Shown here piece by piece: positions 1 through 8,500 of a DNA stretch of 64,000 nt (positions within the stretch are counted from its first letter, which is position 1; every line of letters starts with the position of its first letter). The stretch comes from Caballeronia sp. LZ062. GTDB lineage: Bacteria > Pseudomonadota > Gammaproteobacteria > Burkholderiales > Burkholderiaceae. The DNA lies in assembly GCF_031450785.1 (NCBI RefSeq), contig NZ_JARTWB010000003.1, positions 665,576 to 729,575 on the forward strand, read 5' to 3'. The translations under genes were made by a program, and so were the position numbers. The notes under the pieces are model-generated. The model worked only from the letters and a program-made list of their open reading frames with translations. It did not search any database and was not told the origin of the DNA.

Positions 1-668
1 TCTCGTTCCGATGGTATGAAAAGGCGCTGACGAGCGGTGACTGGCAGCGCGCGTTGTTGAACAGCATCGGGATCGGCGCGGCGTCGACGTTGATCGCCAC
101 GTGTCTCGGCACGCTTGCGGCGCTCGGCCTGTCGCGCTCGCAGTTTCCGTGGCGCTCGGTCATCATGCCCATCATCGTCTCGCCGATGATCGTGCCTATC
201 GTCGTCGTCGCGGCCGGCTTCTATCTGATCTTCGCGCCGCTCGGGCTCGTGAATTCGTATCCCGGCGTGGTCCTCGCGCATGCCGCGCTCGGCACGCCGT
301 TCGTCGTCATCACGGTGACGGCTTCGTTGCTCTCCTTCGATCAGAGCCTGTTGCGCGCCGCATCCGGCCTCGGCGCGACGCCGTGGATCGCGTTTCGTCG
401 CGTCACGCTGCCGCTCATCACGCCTGCCGTCGCGACGGGAAGCGTGTTCGCGTTCGCGACATCGTTCGACGAGGTCATCGTGATCCTGTTCATCGGCGGC
501 CCGGATCAGAAGACCGTGCCGCGTCAGATGTGGAGTGGGATTCGCGACGCCATCGACCCTTCCATTCTCGCGGTGGCGACGATGCTGATCGTCTTTGCCG
601 TGCTGCTCTTCGCAAGCATCAACGTGTTGAGGGCGCGAGCCTCGGCTGCGAATCTCGCGCTCAAATGA
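1..668 (+). CDS. ABC transporter permease, PotC/spermidine-putrescine type (5' end outside window)
   Basis: Inner-membrane permease subunit of an ABC importer of the polyamine/2-aminoethylphosphonate type. The frame is open from the first bases of the window (reading SFRWYEKALTSGDWQRALLNS), so the gene begins upstream; the ATG at 54 is internal. Visible are at least four hydrophobic segments and the cytoplasmic EAA-like loop (residues reading AASGLGATPWIAFRRVTLP), which contacts the ATPase. The PotC-like stretch SFDEVIVILFIGG follows it. In the family this subunit pairs with a PotB-type permease, an ATPase and a periplasmic binding protein, presumably encoded to the left. It is the last gene of that cluster, since the next gene lies on the other strand. 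The substrate cannot be read from this subunit. Confidence 0.85.
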   Translation, partial: SFRWYEKALTSGDWQRALLNSIGIGAASTLIATCLGTLAALGLSRSQFPWRSVIMPIIVSPMIVPIVVVAAGFYLIFAPLGLVNSYPGVVLAHAALGTPFVVITVTASLLSFDQSLLRAASGLGATPWIAFRRVTLPLITPAVATGSVFAFATSFDEVIVILFIGGPDQKTVPRQMWSGIRDAIDPSILAVATMLIVFAVLLFASINVLRARASAANLALK

Positions 669-767
669 TCGGCGACGTCCGGGAAATGCGTCTGGCTTCA
701 TGCGGTGGCATCACGCCCGCGAGATCGACGCCGCAACGCCGCAACGCCGTGAACTGGCGCGCGTCGG

Positions 768-1565
768 CTACGGCGCCAGCGCGTCTGCTACTTCGTCGTT
801 CCAATAGGCGGGAAGCGCGTTATAGGGATTCGATCCGGTCCGCGACGTTACGTACACGCTGCCTGCACCGTGCGTTTTCGCGTAGGACACGACAGTCTGC
901 AGCTGCGCCGCACTCGCGTTGTAGATGATGTGCGTGAACCGGCTTCTCGGATAGTTCGCCTGCCAACTCATCGGCCGGTAGCTTCTATAGTCTTTCGCGT
1001 TGCCCTCGAAGACGACGAACGCGTCCGCCGTCGGCAACGTCGCATAAAGCTCGGGTATGTTCGTGCCCGGATTGCCTGTGACCGAATAGGTCTGCCCAAG
1101 TCCCTTGATGTAGTTGTAGATGGACTGGTAGAACTGAATGTGTGCGGTCCGACTGTCCGACGTCATTTCATCGATGAAGAATCCATCGACTTTATAGAAC
1201 GCGACGTAGCTATTGATGTCGGCCACGACCGCCGAAAGCGGGCGTTTTGCGTACGACGTCGACACATATCCGATCACCTTACCGCCCGCTGCATGCAATC
1301 TGCTGACGGCAGCGGCGTAATTCGCATCTGCGCTCGTGCCGGGGCCGCTGTTCGGATTCAGGATCGCAGTCGTGGGTACCTTGCGCGCGGATGCCGCGAG
1401 GCTGGCCCAATTCGCCACGCTTTGAGTCGCGTTGAAATACGACGGCACGACGAGGCCGACCGAGTTACCGGCCGCGGCCGTACCGCCCGCCGCGAACGCC
1501 GCGCCACTCAGCGAAGCCGCTCCGAAACCCATCGCTAAGCGCGAATACACTCGATTGATCGACAT
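768..1565 (-). CDS. Spherulation-specific family 4 (spherulin-4-like) secreted protein, putative glycoside hydrolase
   Basis: 265-aa protein resembling the spherulin-4 family (TIM-barrel; fungal Sph3 of this family is a GH135 galactosaminogalactan hydrolase). The N-terminus has a signal-peptide-like stretch rich in Ala/Gly (residues ~12-30, ending near AFAAGG). The core starts at VGLVVPSYFNA. The stretches TTAILNPNSGPG, KVIGYVSTSYAKR and DGFFIDEM are the family's strand-end motifs; the acidic FIDE residues are the likely catalytic site. The longer frame starts at 1586, but a strong AGGAGG (1570-1575) lies 4 nt before the ATG at 1565, so that start is preferred. It lies 0.6 kb downstream of another secreted carbohydrate-active candidate on the same strand. 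Family assignment is fairly firm; substrate is inference. Confidence 0.8.
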   Translation of the reverse strand: MSINRVYSRLAMGFGAASLSGAAFAAGGTAAAGNSVGLVVPSYFNATQSVANWASLAASARKVPTTAILNPNSGPGTSADANYAAAVSRLHAAGGKVIGYVSTSYAKRPLSAVVADINSYVAFYKVDGFFIDEMTSDSRTAHIQFYQSIYNYIKGLGQTYSVTGNPGTNIPELYATLPTADAFVVFEGNAKDYRSYRPMSWQANYPRSRFTHIIYNASAAQLQTVVSYAKTHGAGSVYVTSRTGSNPYNALPAYWNDEVADALAP

Positions 1566-1569
1566 TGCG

Positions 1570-1575
1570 CCTCCT
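1570..1575 (-). promoter_or_regulatory. Shine-Dalgarno deciding the spherulin-4-like start
   Basis: AGGAGG on the minus strand, 4 nt before ATG 1565-1563. The upstream in-frame ATG at 1586 has no comparable site, which sets the mature 265-aa reading. Confidence 0.7.
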
Positions 1576-2157
1576 GACGCGCCCATTGCACCGCCGTCGC
1601 TTGGCCTGCCGCAGAGACGGCGGGCAACTGCGAACTCACGGATATCAGGCGCGAGTCCGTTTAGTGTGGCGTAGCCGGATCGGTCCGGTTCTGCCTAATC
1701 CCGCATTAACGGCGCACCTCGGAGTTTCTTGAATGGACTGGGCGCGCGAGAGCTTGGCAAATCGCACAAGCGCGACAAGGCAATGCAGAGCCGCCGCTTA
1801 TCGCAGCGGCGCAGTTTCGCTTCGTACTCGGGTTCGTGCATGACGGAGCTACTCGCGGTCTTCACGGTTAGCACGACATCAGTACGAGTCAGCGCGCGTG
1901 CCGGAAGCCTCGGTAAGCCTGCTATACGTCGCTGCTTCACATGGGCACGGACGCATACGGCTAGCGCGCCGAACGTCGGGAACGCGTCGACCAGCGATTC
2001 CAGCACTGGAACGTCGATGAACGGCCGTCATGCACGATCACCGGCCTCATCCACCGAGCTTACGGACGGTGGCGAACCGCCCGATAGTAAGCGGTTCGCT
2101 ATTCGACACGCGAGCTCGGCAATGAGGCCCGGAGATGCTGCCGCGACAACGCACGAC

Positions 2158-2184
2158 CTGACGAACGCTCTTCTCGTTCGTCAG
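2158..2184 (-). terminator. Stem-loop downstream of beta-helix lipoprotein gene
   Basis: Perfect 10-bp inverted repeat, CTGACGAACG / CGTTCGTCAG, with a 7-nt loop, starting 27 nt beyond the stop codon at 2211. There is no clear U-run on the minus strand, so it may be a Rho-assisted terminator or an mRNA-stabilising hairpin. Confidence 0.5.
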
Positions 2185-2210
2185 GAAACGCAAGCAGCGG
2201 GACCCCGAGC

Positions 2211-3590
2211 TTAGCCAACCTTGGGATTCACGACCGTGACCTTCGGGGCGTTGCTGTCCCAGTTGGTCAGATACCAATTCTTCTTCCACACCGGGTTCGT
2301 GCTGGTGATCGCGCCCGTAACGACGCAGCCGTTCAGCCTGCAGCCGCCGACGGCAAACGAATCGCTCGTGCAGGTGTCGGTATGGTTCGTGATCTGGATG
2401 TCGACGTTCTTCGAGACCGACCCGGGGAACGCGCCGAGATAGACCAGAATGCCGCCGCCGGAGCAACCGCGAGTCGTCGGGCTGACGATCTTGATGGCCT
2501 GCAGCACGGCATTGTTGTCGTTCGGCTCGATGTCGAGACCATACGCCGGCGCCGTTCCCGAGATGTTTTCCCACAGCGGGTTCGTGAACGTGATTCCGCT
2601 GCCGGACGTAATCGTCGCGCCTTGACGGCGGCAGCCGTTCGCGTGATGGCCGCTGATCGACACGTTCGAGCTCGGCTTGTTCGAGCCGCTCTGGCTATTG
2701 CCGATGTAGATGCCGTCGCCCCAGCAGTTGATGGTCGTCGGGTCCGTGATCGTGACGCCGGTGGCGCCGTTGATCGAGATGCCCATGCCCCATTCGCCCG
2801 AACCGGCGGAGTTCAGTTCCTTGCTGCCGTCGAGGTACGGTGCTTCGATGTTCACGTTGCTCACGTCCCACACGCGCATCATCTGATACGTGCCGGTGTT
2901 GTGCGACAGCATCTTGATGGACGCGCCCGGCGCGAAGCGGATATGCGTGTTCGAGCGCAGCGTGAGACCGGTCGTGTCGATGCGGCTCTTGCCCGTGATG
3001 AGCAGAATCTGGCCGACCGAGCCGTCGATCGCAGCCTGCAGCGCCGCGCGATCGTTGGTCGTGCCGTCGCCCTTCACGCCGAACGACTTGTCTTGCAGCA
3101 CGCCGGCCGTGCTGCTGTTGCTGGCGCCTTGCGAGCCGGTGGTGCCGCGAGGGTCTGCGGTGCCAAGGTTCTGCCACGGCGAAGTTCCGCTCTTGAACCA
3201 GTTGCCCGCCGAGTTTTTGCCGTAGACGGCGCCGTTGTAGTACAGGAGCGTGGTGTAGGCGAGCGGCGAGCCGGTGGGCATCGTTACGCCGTTGCGAGTC
3301 GCGTGGCCACCGACGAGGGTCCAGATGGCGCCCGAACTATCGGTGATGGACGCCGCAGGCGGAATAACCGTTCCGCTCGATGATGCGGCCTTCGCGACGG
3401 CCGCGGTATCGGCCACGTCGCCCATCGCTTCGCTGCCGCCGCCGCATGCGGCCAAGGCTGCGCTACCGGCGCCCGCCACCAAGTACGACAGGAAGTTTCT
3501 ACGCGTAAGGGGCGCGTTGAGCGGCGCGGATGCGTTGAAAGAGGAAGTTTCGTTTTGAACTTTAAATAGACGATTAGACGACACGGACAA
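2211..3590 (-). CDS. Tat/lipobox-bearing right-handed beta-helix protein, pectate-lyase-3-like
   Basis: 459 aa. The N-terminal region has a twin-arginine signal (TRRNFLSYLVAGAGSAALAA, residues ~28-48) followed directly by Cys in LAAC. It therefore looks like a folded protein exported by Tat and lipidated. After a Gly/Ser/Thr-rich linker (~60-170) comes a classical pectate-lyase-3/GH28-type opening, FGVKGDGTTNDRAALQAAID, at ~170-190. A parallel beta-helix follows, with N/G-rich turns such as NVSISGHHANGCRRQGA and SGITFTNPLWENI. The family degrades or modifies acidic and other polysaccharides; phage tailspikes and exopolysaccharide lyases share the fold. No catalytic residues can be assigned with confidence. 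The start at 3590 opens a cytoplasmic-style leader before the RR motif, as usual for Tat substrates. Its upstream region is unusually AT-rich. Confidence 0.82.
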   Translation of the reverse strand: MSVSSNRLFKVQNETSSFNASAPLNAPLTRRNFLSYLVAGAGSAALAACGGGSEAMGDVADTAAVAKAASSSGTVIPPAASITDSSGAIWTLVGGHATRNGVTMPTGSPLAYTTLLYYNGAVYGKNSAGNWFKSGTSPWQNLGTADPRGTTGSQGASNSSTAGVLQDKSFGVKGDGTTNDRAALQAAIDGSVGQILLITGKSRIDTTGLTLRSNTHIRFAPGASIKMLSHNTGTYQMMRVWDVSNVNIEAPYLDGSKELNSAGSGEWGMGISINGATGVTITDPTTINCWGDGIYIGNSQSGSNKPSSNVSISGHHANGCRRQGATITSGSGITFTNPLWENISGTAPAYGLDIEPNDNNAVLQAIKIVSPTTRGCSGGGILVYLGAFPGSVSKNVDIQITNHTDTCTSDSFAVGGCRLNGCVVTGAITSTNPVWKKNWYLTNWDSNAPKVTVVNPKVG

Positions 3591-4399
3591 ATTTTCACGT
3601 TTGCTTAGGGGAGGCCGAAGTATAGGGTCCCAAAGCGACCGAAAGACGTTTCTGAACGTAACAGTCGGAAGAAAGCAAAGGCTGGTTTCTGGTCATACCG
3701 TAGGGAGAAATAATTTTGCGAAATCGTTTGAATTTCGCGCATACTTTAAACGTCATTTATCAGAGGAATCCTGCCTAATCAGTATTTTTCGCCACGTTTC
3801 CAAAGGCGGTGTGACGCTTCGTTGTAGATATTTCCGAAGGCGTGATCGGCGCGTCGTATTAGGCCGTCCGTTCGTTCAGGAATCCGCAATGTTTGGCGTA
3901 ACTACATAATTTCACGGGGGTTTTCTGGTGCTCTCGCATCGGTACGGTTCGTAGAAATTCCCGGATCAGTGCGCCGCACGCATAGCAGCGCTAAAGCGCT
4001 GATGTGGAACCGATTCAGAGAACTGAGATGAGCGACCGAGTCCGCAGAGGCATGTCGGTGCTAAACGGCTACTCGATTGATATGGGTGCCGCATCAGGAG
4101 GCGTTATAGCCGTGGCGGAAGCCGAGCGAAGTCGAAACGTCCTGTTTTCCCGCAGGAGCTTCGCGATGAAATGATTAGAAGAACCTACGGTAGGAACGCC
4201 GAGCAAGTCGCAACCGACCGTTCTGATTACGTCGATTACGGAAAGCAAAACACCTTGCGACTCAGCGCGAGAGTCGCGGATTCAGCATGAGCGAAGGGGA
4301 AGGCACTGCTGGTTGCGGAAGCGAACTACCGCAATGGGTAGCGCCCCCGCTCGTTCGAGCTTCGTCGTATGTACTCAATGCGGTCGCGAGGCTTGCGCA
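3591..4399. other. Gene-free AT-rich upstream region
   Basis: About 0.8 kb with markedly lower GC than its surroundings (visible especially at 3600-3930 with runs such as AAATAATTTTGCG and ATACTTTAAACGTCATTTAT). It lies between the divergently placed 5' end of the beta-helix gene and the 3' end of the CheB-like gene. A 102-codon plus-strand frame (3601-3909) lacks a ribosome site and any recognisable motif. The best reading is a long regulatory region for the beta-helix gene, possibly bound by H-NS-like proteins (inference). Confidence 0.45.
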
Positions 4400-5389
4400 T
4401 CAATGCTCGTGCGCGCCGGAAGCCGACCGCAGCAGGTCCGCGAGCTTTTCGTTTTCGTCGATGCGCGCCTGTTCGACCGCCACGTCCGCTTCGTTGCCCG
4501 CGCGTTGCGCCCACTGCTGCCGCTCGCGCGCGAAGATGATTCGCTCATGCACGGCGCGCAGCGCGCTCCAGATCGCGTCGTCGGCCTTCTGTGCGGTTGC
4601 GTCCTCGAGCGACAACACTGAAAACGCATGTCCGGTATGGCACCGGTAGCGCAAAGGCCGGTCATCGTTCAGCCGCCAAAGCGTGCCGTTGCAACTGGGA
4701 CACGTCAGCGCGGAACGCTGACCGATCTCATCGAGCACCTGGGGTGCAACGAGCCCGCTTTCAGCGATTTGCGCCTCACGATCGAGGTCAGGCCGGTTCG
4801 TCATGGGATGCTCCTTGCGCCGCTTTGCCCCGTTGACGGCTGCACGCAGGACGGCCGTAAGCTCGTCCAGCTTGGCGACGACGTCCACGCCCCCGGCGGC
4901 GATCGCACTGCGCGGCATCGATGGCGCCTCGCAGTCATCCGGATCTTGAGCCACGCCATATCCGCCGCGCGCACGAACCGACGCGAGTCCTGCGGCGCCG
5001 TCGTCCAGATCGCCGCTAAGCACGACGCCCACCACCCGGCTTCGATACTCGACGGCGGCCGACCTGAAGAGCGGATCGGCGGCGGGCCGTGCGAAGTTCT
5101 CGGTGGCGGTATCGAGAAGGCACAACTTGCCGTCGCGCAAGACCATGTGGCGATCGGGGGGCGCCACGTAAATTCTGCCACGCTGCACCGCCTCTCCATG
5201 CTTCGGGTGGCACGCCTTGTTGGAGCCCCAGCGCGTCAACAGCTCGGGCAAGATGCTGTGATGCCGGCCGATATGAAGAACGATACAGATGGTCGCGTCC
5301 AGATCGGGAGGCAACTGTGTCACGAGCAACTTGAGGACGGGAAGCCCGCCGCGAGACGCCGCAATGACAACCATATCTCGATGTTCCAT
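4400..5389 (-). CDS. CheB-type methylesterase-like protein with C-terminal Zn-ribbon-like domain
   Basis: 329 aa. Residues ~1-185 are a stand-alone CheB catalytic domain without the N-terminal receiver of classical CheB. The catalytic triad is visible: Ser in AASRGG, His in IVLHIGRHH, and Asp in SGDLDDGAAG. Residues ~225-270 carry CPSCNGTLWR followed by YRCHTGHAFS, a Cys/His set that looks like a zinc ribbon, known from this CheB-like subfamily. A helical tail follows. The frame continues 118 codons upstream, but ACGGAGG just before ATG 5389 and the homology of MEHRDMVVIAAS to the CheB start define the true N-terminus. It lies 182 bp behind the CheB-CheR-kinase fusion, probably in one transcript. 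It likely acts in that signalling pathway rather than in flagellar chemotaxis (inference), as no cheA/W or receptor gene is adjacent. Confidence 0.87.
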   Translation of the reverse strand: MEHRDMVVIAASRGGLPVLKLLVTQLPPDLDATICIVLHIGRHHSILPELLTRWGSNKACHPKHGEAVQRGRIYVAPPDRHMVLRDGKLCLLDTATENFARPAADPLFRSAAVEYRSRVVGVVLSGDLDDGAAGLASVRARGGYGVAQDPDDCEAPSMPRSAIAAGGVDVVAKLDELTAVLRAAVNGAKRRKEHPMTNRPDLDREAQIAESGLVAPQVLDEIGQRSALTCPSCNGTLWRLNDDRPLRYRCHTGHAFSVLSLEDATAQKADDAIWSALRAVHERIIFARERQQWAQRAGNEADVAVEQARIDENEKLADLLRSASGAHEH

Positions 5390-5571
5390 AGCGCCTCCGT
5401 CAGATCCGGCTAGCATTTCTTGCGCCTGTCCTCGTGCTTCGCGACGAGCCGCCACGGCCCGTGTGTCGTGCAAGAGCTGCAGTCTTCGTTGGCGATCAGG
5501 ACCGTTCGCCTTGGTATCGCGTCTTTCCAACAGGCCGGAACTGCTTGGCGAAGACCCGGCGAGGGCGAGAC

Positions 5572-8500
5572 TTAGCCGGTAATCTGGCTTCGCTGATCGG
5601 GCGTAAGAACGCCGAGCGCAATCAGCAATTGCGGGAAATCCAGCGGTTTTGCCAGATGCACGTCGTAGCCGGCTTCGTGCGCGCCTTGAACATCCGGGTA
5701 GCGGTCGTGTCCACTCAGCGCGATGCAGCGCAGCCCCGCCCATTGCGGATTCGCGCGGATCCTGCGCATCATTTCATAGCCGTTCATTCCCGGGAGGTCG
5801 ATGTCCGACACGACCGCATCGATCGGCGTTTCCGCGAGGATCTGCAGCGCTTTCGCCGCGTCCGTGGCCGCTTGCACGACGGCGCCTTCCAGTTCGAGCA
5901 GCGTGGTTAACGAAGCGCCGGTTTCCATGTCGTCTTCGATGAGAAGAATCCGCAGTCCCGCGATGCTGACGACCTCTTCGATGGCGACGTCGGCCGGTGC
6001 GGGAGCGTCTGCCGCCGGCAGCCACACCGACATCGTCGTACCTTTGCCCGGGCCTTCCGACGCCGCCGCGACTCTGCCGCCATGCTTCTCGACCAGTTGT
6101 TTGACGAGCGCGAGGCCGATGCCCAGACCGCCGCGGACACGGTCGCGCGGGCCCTGGCGGAACATGTCGAACACGAATCCGACCAGCGATGCGTCGATGC
6201 CCTGCCCATCGTCGGCGACGTCGATGCGCAGCATCTCGCCTTCCTGCGACAGACTCAGACTCACATGCCCGCCTGCGTGCGTGAACTTGAGCGCGTTAGA
6301 CACGAGGTTCCAGATAATCTGCTCGCAGCGGACGGGATCGGCGAGCGCAATGGCCGGTCCTTCCGGCAAGCGGGCGTCGAGCGAGATGCCGCGCGCACCG
6401 GCGTCCTCCTCGCAGGCATCCGCGATACTGTTCAGCATCGCCGACAGGTCGACGCGCTCGACTTCGAGCGCGAGCTTGCCCGTCTGGATGCGTGACCAGT
6501 CGAGCAGATCGTCGATGATCTGCGCCTGACTGCGCACCGCCTGCTTGATCGACAGCGCTGCCTCCCGCACCGCGGCGATGTGCCGGACTTCCGGCAAGCG
6601 CGGCAGCATCTCCGACTTCACGCCGATCAGATTGAGCGGATGCTTGAGCTCGTGCGAGAGCACTGCAATGAATTCGTCTTTGAGCTGATTAGCGCTCAAC
6701 GCCTGTTCGCGCGCCGTCTGTTCCTGCTCCAGCGCCTCGCGGCTCGCGTCCTCGCGCAGCTTGCGCTCGGTCAGATCGCGGACGATCTTCCCGAAGCCGC
6801 TGAACGATGCGTCCGAAATCGGCGTGACGACACCGCTGCAATAGATGCGCCGGCCGTCGCGCGTGCGATGCCAGCGTTCGTCGTCGGCGCGGCCTTCCTT
6901 GAGCGCCGTTTCCCGCTCGCGCGCGGGGACTAACGCGTGCCGGTCGTTGGGCTCATAGAGCATTTCGATGTCCCGGCCGAGCACTTCGTCTTCCGTGTAG
7001 CCGAAGATCCGCTCCGCACCCGCGTTCCAGCTCACGATCAAGCCGGCGCGGTCCTGGATGATGATCGCGTAGTCCTTGGTGGATTGCGCGACCAGACGCA
7101 GCCTTTGTTCGTTTGCGTGCGCCACCTCTTCGGCCTGGTGGCGGTCGGTGATGTCGATGAGCGTGATCACCGCGCCGTCGATATGATCGTCCGCGGTCCG
7201 GTACGGCAACAGGCGCATGAGATACCAGCGGCCCGTTTCGCTCTGAATCTCGCGTTCGGTCAGCCGCAAGGACTGAAACGACTGCCGCACGTCGTCGGCG
7301 AGTGTCGGATAGCGCAGCGAATGCGTGATGTGAAACAGCGACCGCCCAATGTCGCTATCGATGAGGTTGAAGATAGCCGTTGCGTTCGGCGTAAAGCGCT
7401 TGACGCGAATCTCCTTGTCGACGAACACGGTCGCGATCTCGCTCGACTCGATGATGTTGTGCAAGTCGTCGTTGGCCTTCGCGGTGTCCTCGATGCGGGC
7501 CTGCATCTCTGCGTTCGCGGTGGTCAATTCTTCATTCACCGACTGCAGTTCTTCCTTGCTGCTTTCGAGTTCCTCGCTCGTCGAGCGCAGTTCTTCGTTG
7601 ATCGCCTGCAACTCTTCGTTCGAAGCCTTCAGTTCCTCCACCGACGTTTCATACTGTTCGATGATGGTCGCCAGTTGTTCGCGGCTGTGCTGCAACTCCT
7701 GTTCGAGTTGCGCGAGCACCGGGTCCTGTCCGGCGGATTCGGCCTGCTCTTCGTCGGTCATGCGCGCCGCGACCTCGTCGAACACGATCAGCATGAATTC
7801 GGCGTTGGCGACCTTGTCGTGAAACGGCCGAACGGTCATGTTGATCCACGAATCGCGCGGTTCGTGAACCCATTTGACCCTGCGCGCCTCGACGCTCGCG
7901 CCGGTCTGCATCGCACGGAAAATCGCCGTGCGCAGATCGAGACGCAAGTCCGGCAGCACCAGCGACATGATGTTGCTCGACAGTTCGCCGCCCGGATGGC
8001 GCAGGAAGCGGCCCGCGTTGTCCGACAGATGCACGACGTTCGAGTCGCGGTCGACTATCACGCTCGGCGGCGAATAGGTTTCCAGCGCGCGCTGATGCAA
8101 CTCCGTGAACGAGAAGCTGCGCTGCGCAGGACTTGCCGGCGCTCGCAGCGGCGTGGCCGGCGCGGCACGCTCGGCGGTCTCCTGCTGGAACAGCGGCGGA
8201 AAGCCAACCGGCGACTTCCCACGATGTGCAACCGCGCGGGCGCGGTAGATGCGCCATTTCTTGTCCACGACGACGAAGAGGTCGTCGGCGGCGTCGGCTG
8301 ATTCCGCCGTGCCGAGGAAAAGAAACCCGTTCGGCCGCAACGCGAAGTGGAACATCTCGAGAATCTGCCGCTGCACCGCACGCTCGAGGTAAATGAGCAC
8401 GTTGCGGCACGAAATCAGGTCGAGGTGCGAGAACGGCGGATCGCGCAGCAGGCTATGCGGCGCGAAGAGAATGCGCTCGCGCACGGACTTGGCGATGACA

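Larger units (their letters stand above)
1566..2210. other. Intergenic region without a convincing gene (possible degenerate coding remnant)
   Basis: 645 bp between the stop of the beta-helix gene and the start of the spherulin-4-like gene, both on the minus strand. Open frames exist on both strands (1729-2214 plus, 1695-2006 minus) but neither has a Shine-Dalgarno, recognisable domain or plausible membrane/signal feature. The minus-strand frame 1695-2006 has a somewhat protein-like composition (for example VVLTVKTASSSVMHEPEYE) and could be a decayed gene, but I cannot support this. The region also carries the promoter of the spherulin-like gene and the stem-loop listed at 2158-2184. Confidence 0.4.

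Noticed and set aside
3601..3909. 102-codon plus-strand frame in the AT-rich region
   Set aside because: No ribosome site, no motif, low-GC region; more probably non-coding regulatory DNA.
4400..5743. 447-codon version of the CheB-like protein
   Set aside because: The N-terminal 118 codons overlap the end of the fusion kinase gene and are Arg-rich; a good Shine-Dalgarno precedes ATG 5389.
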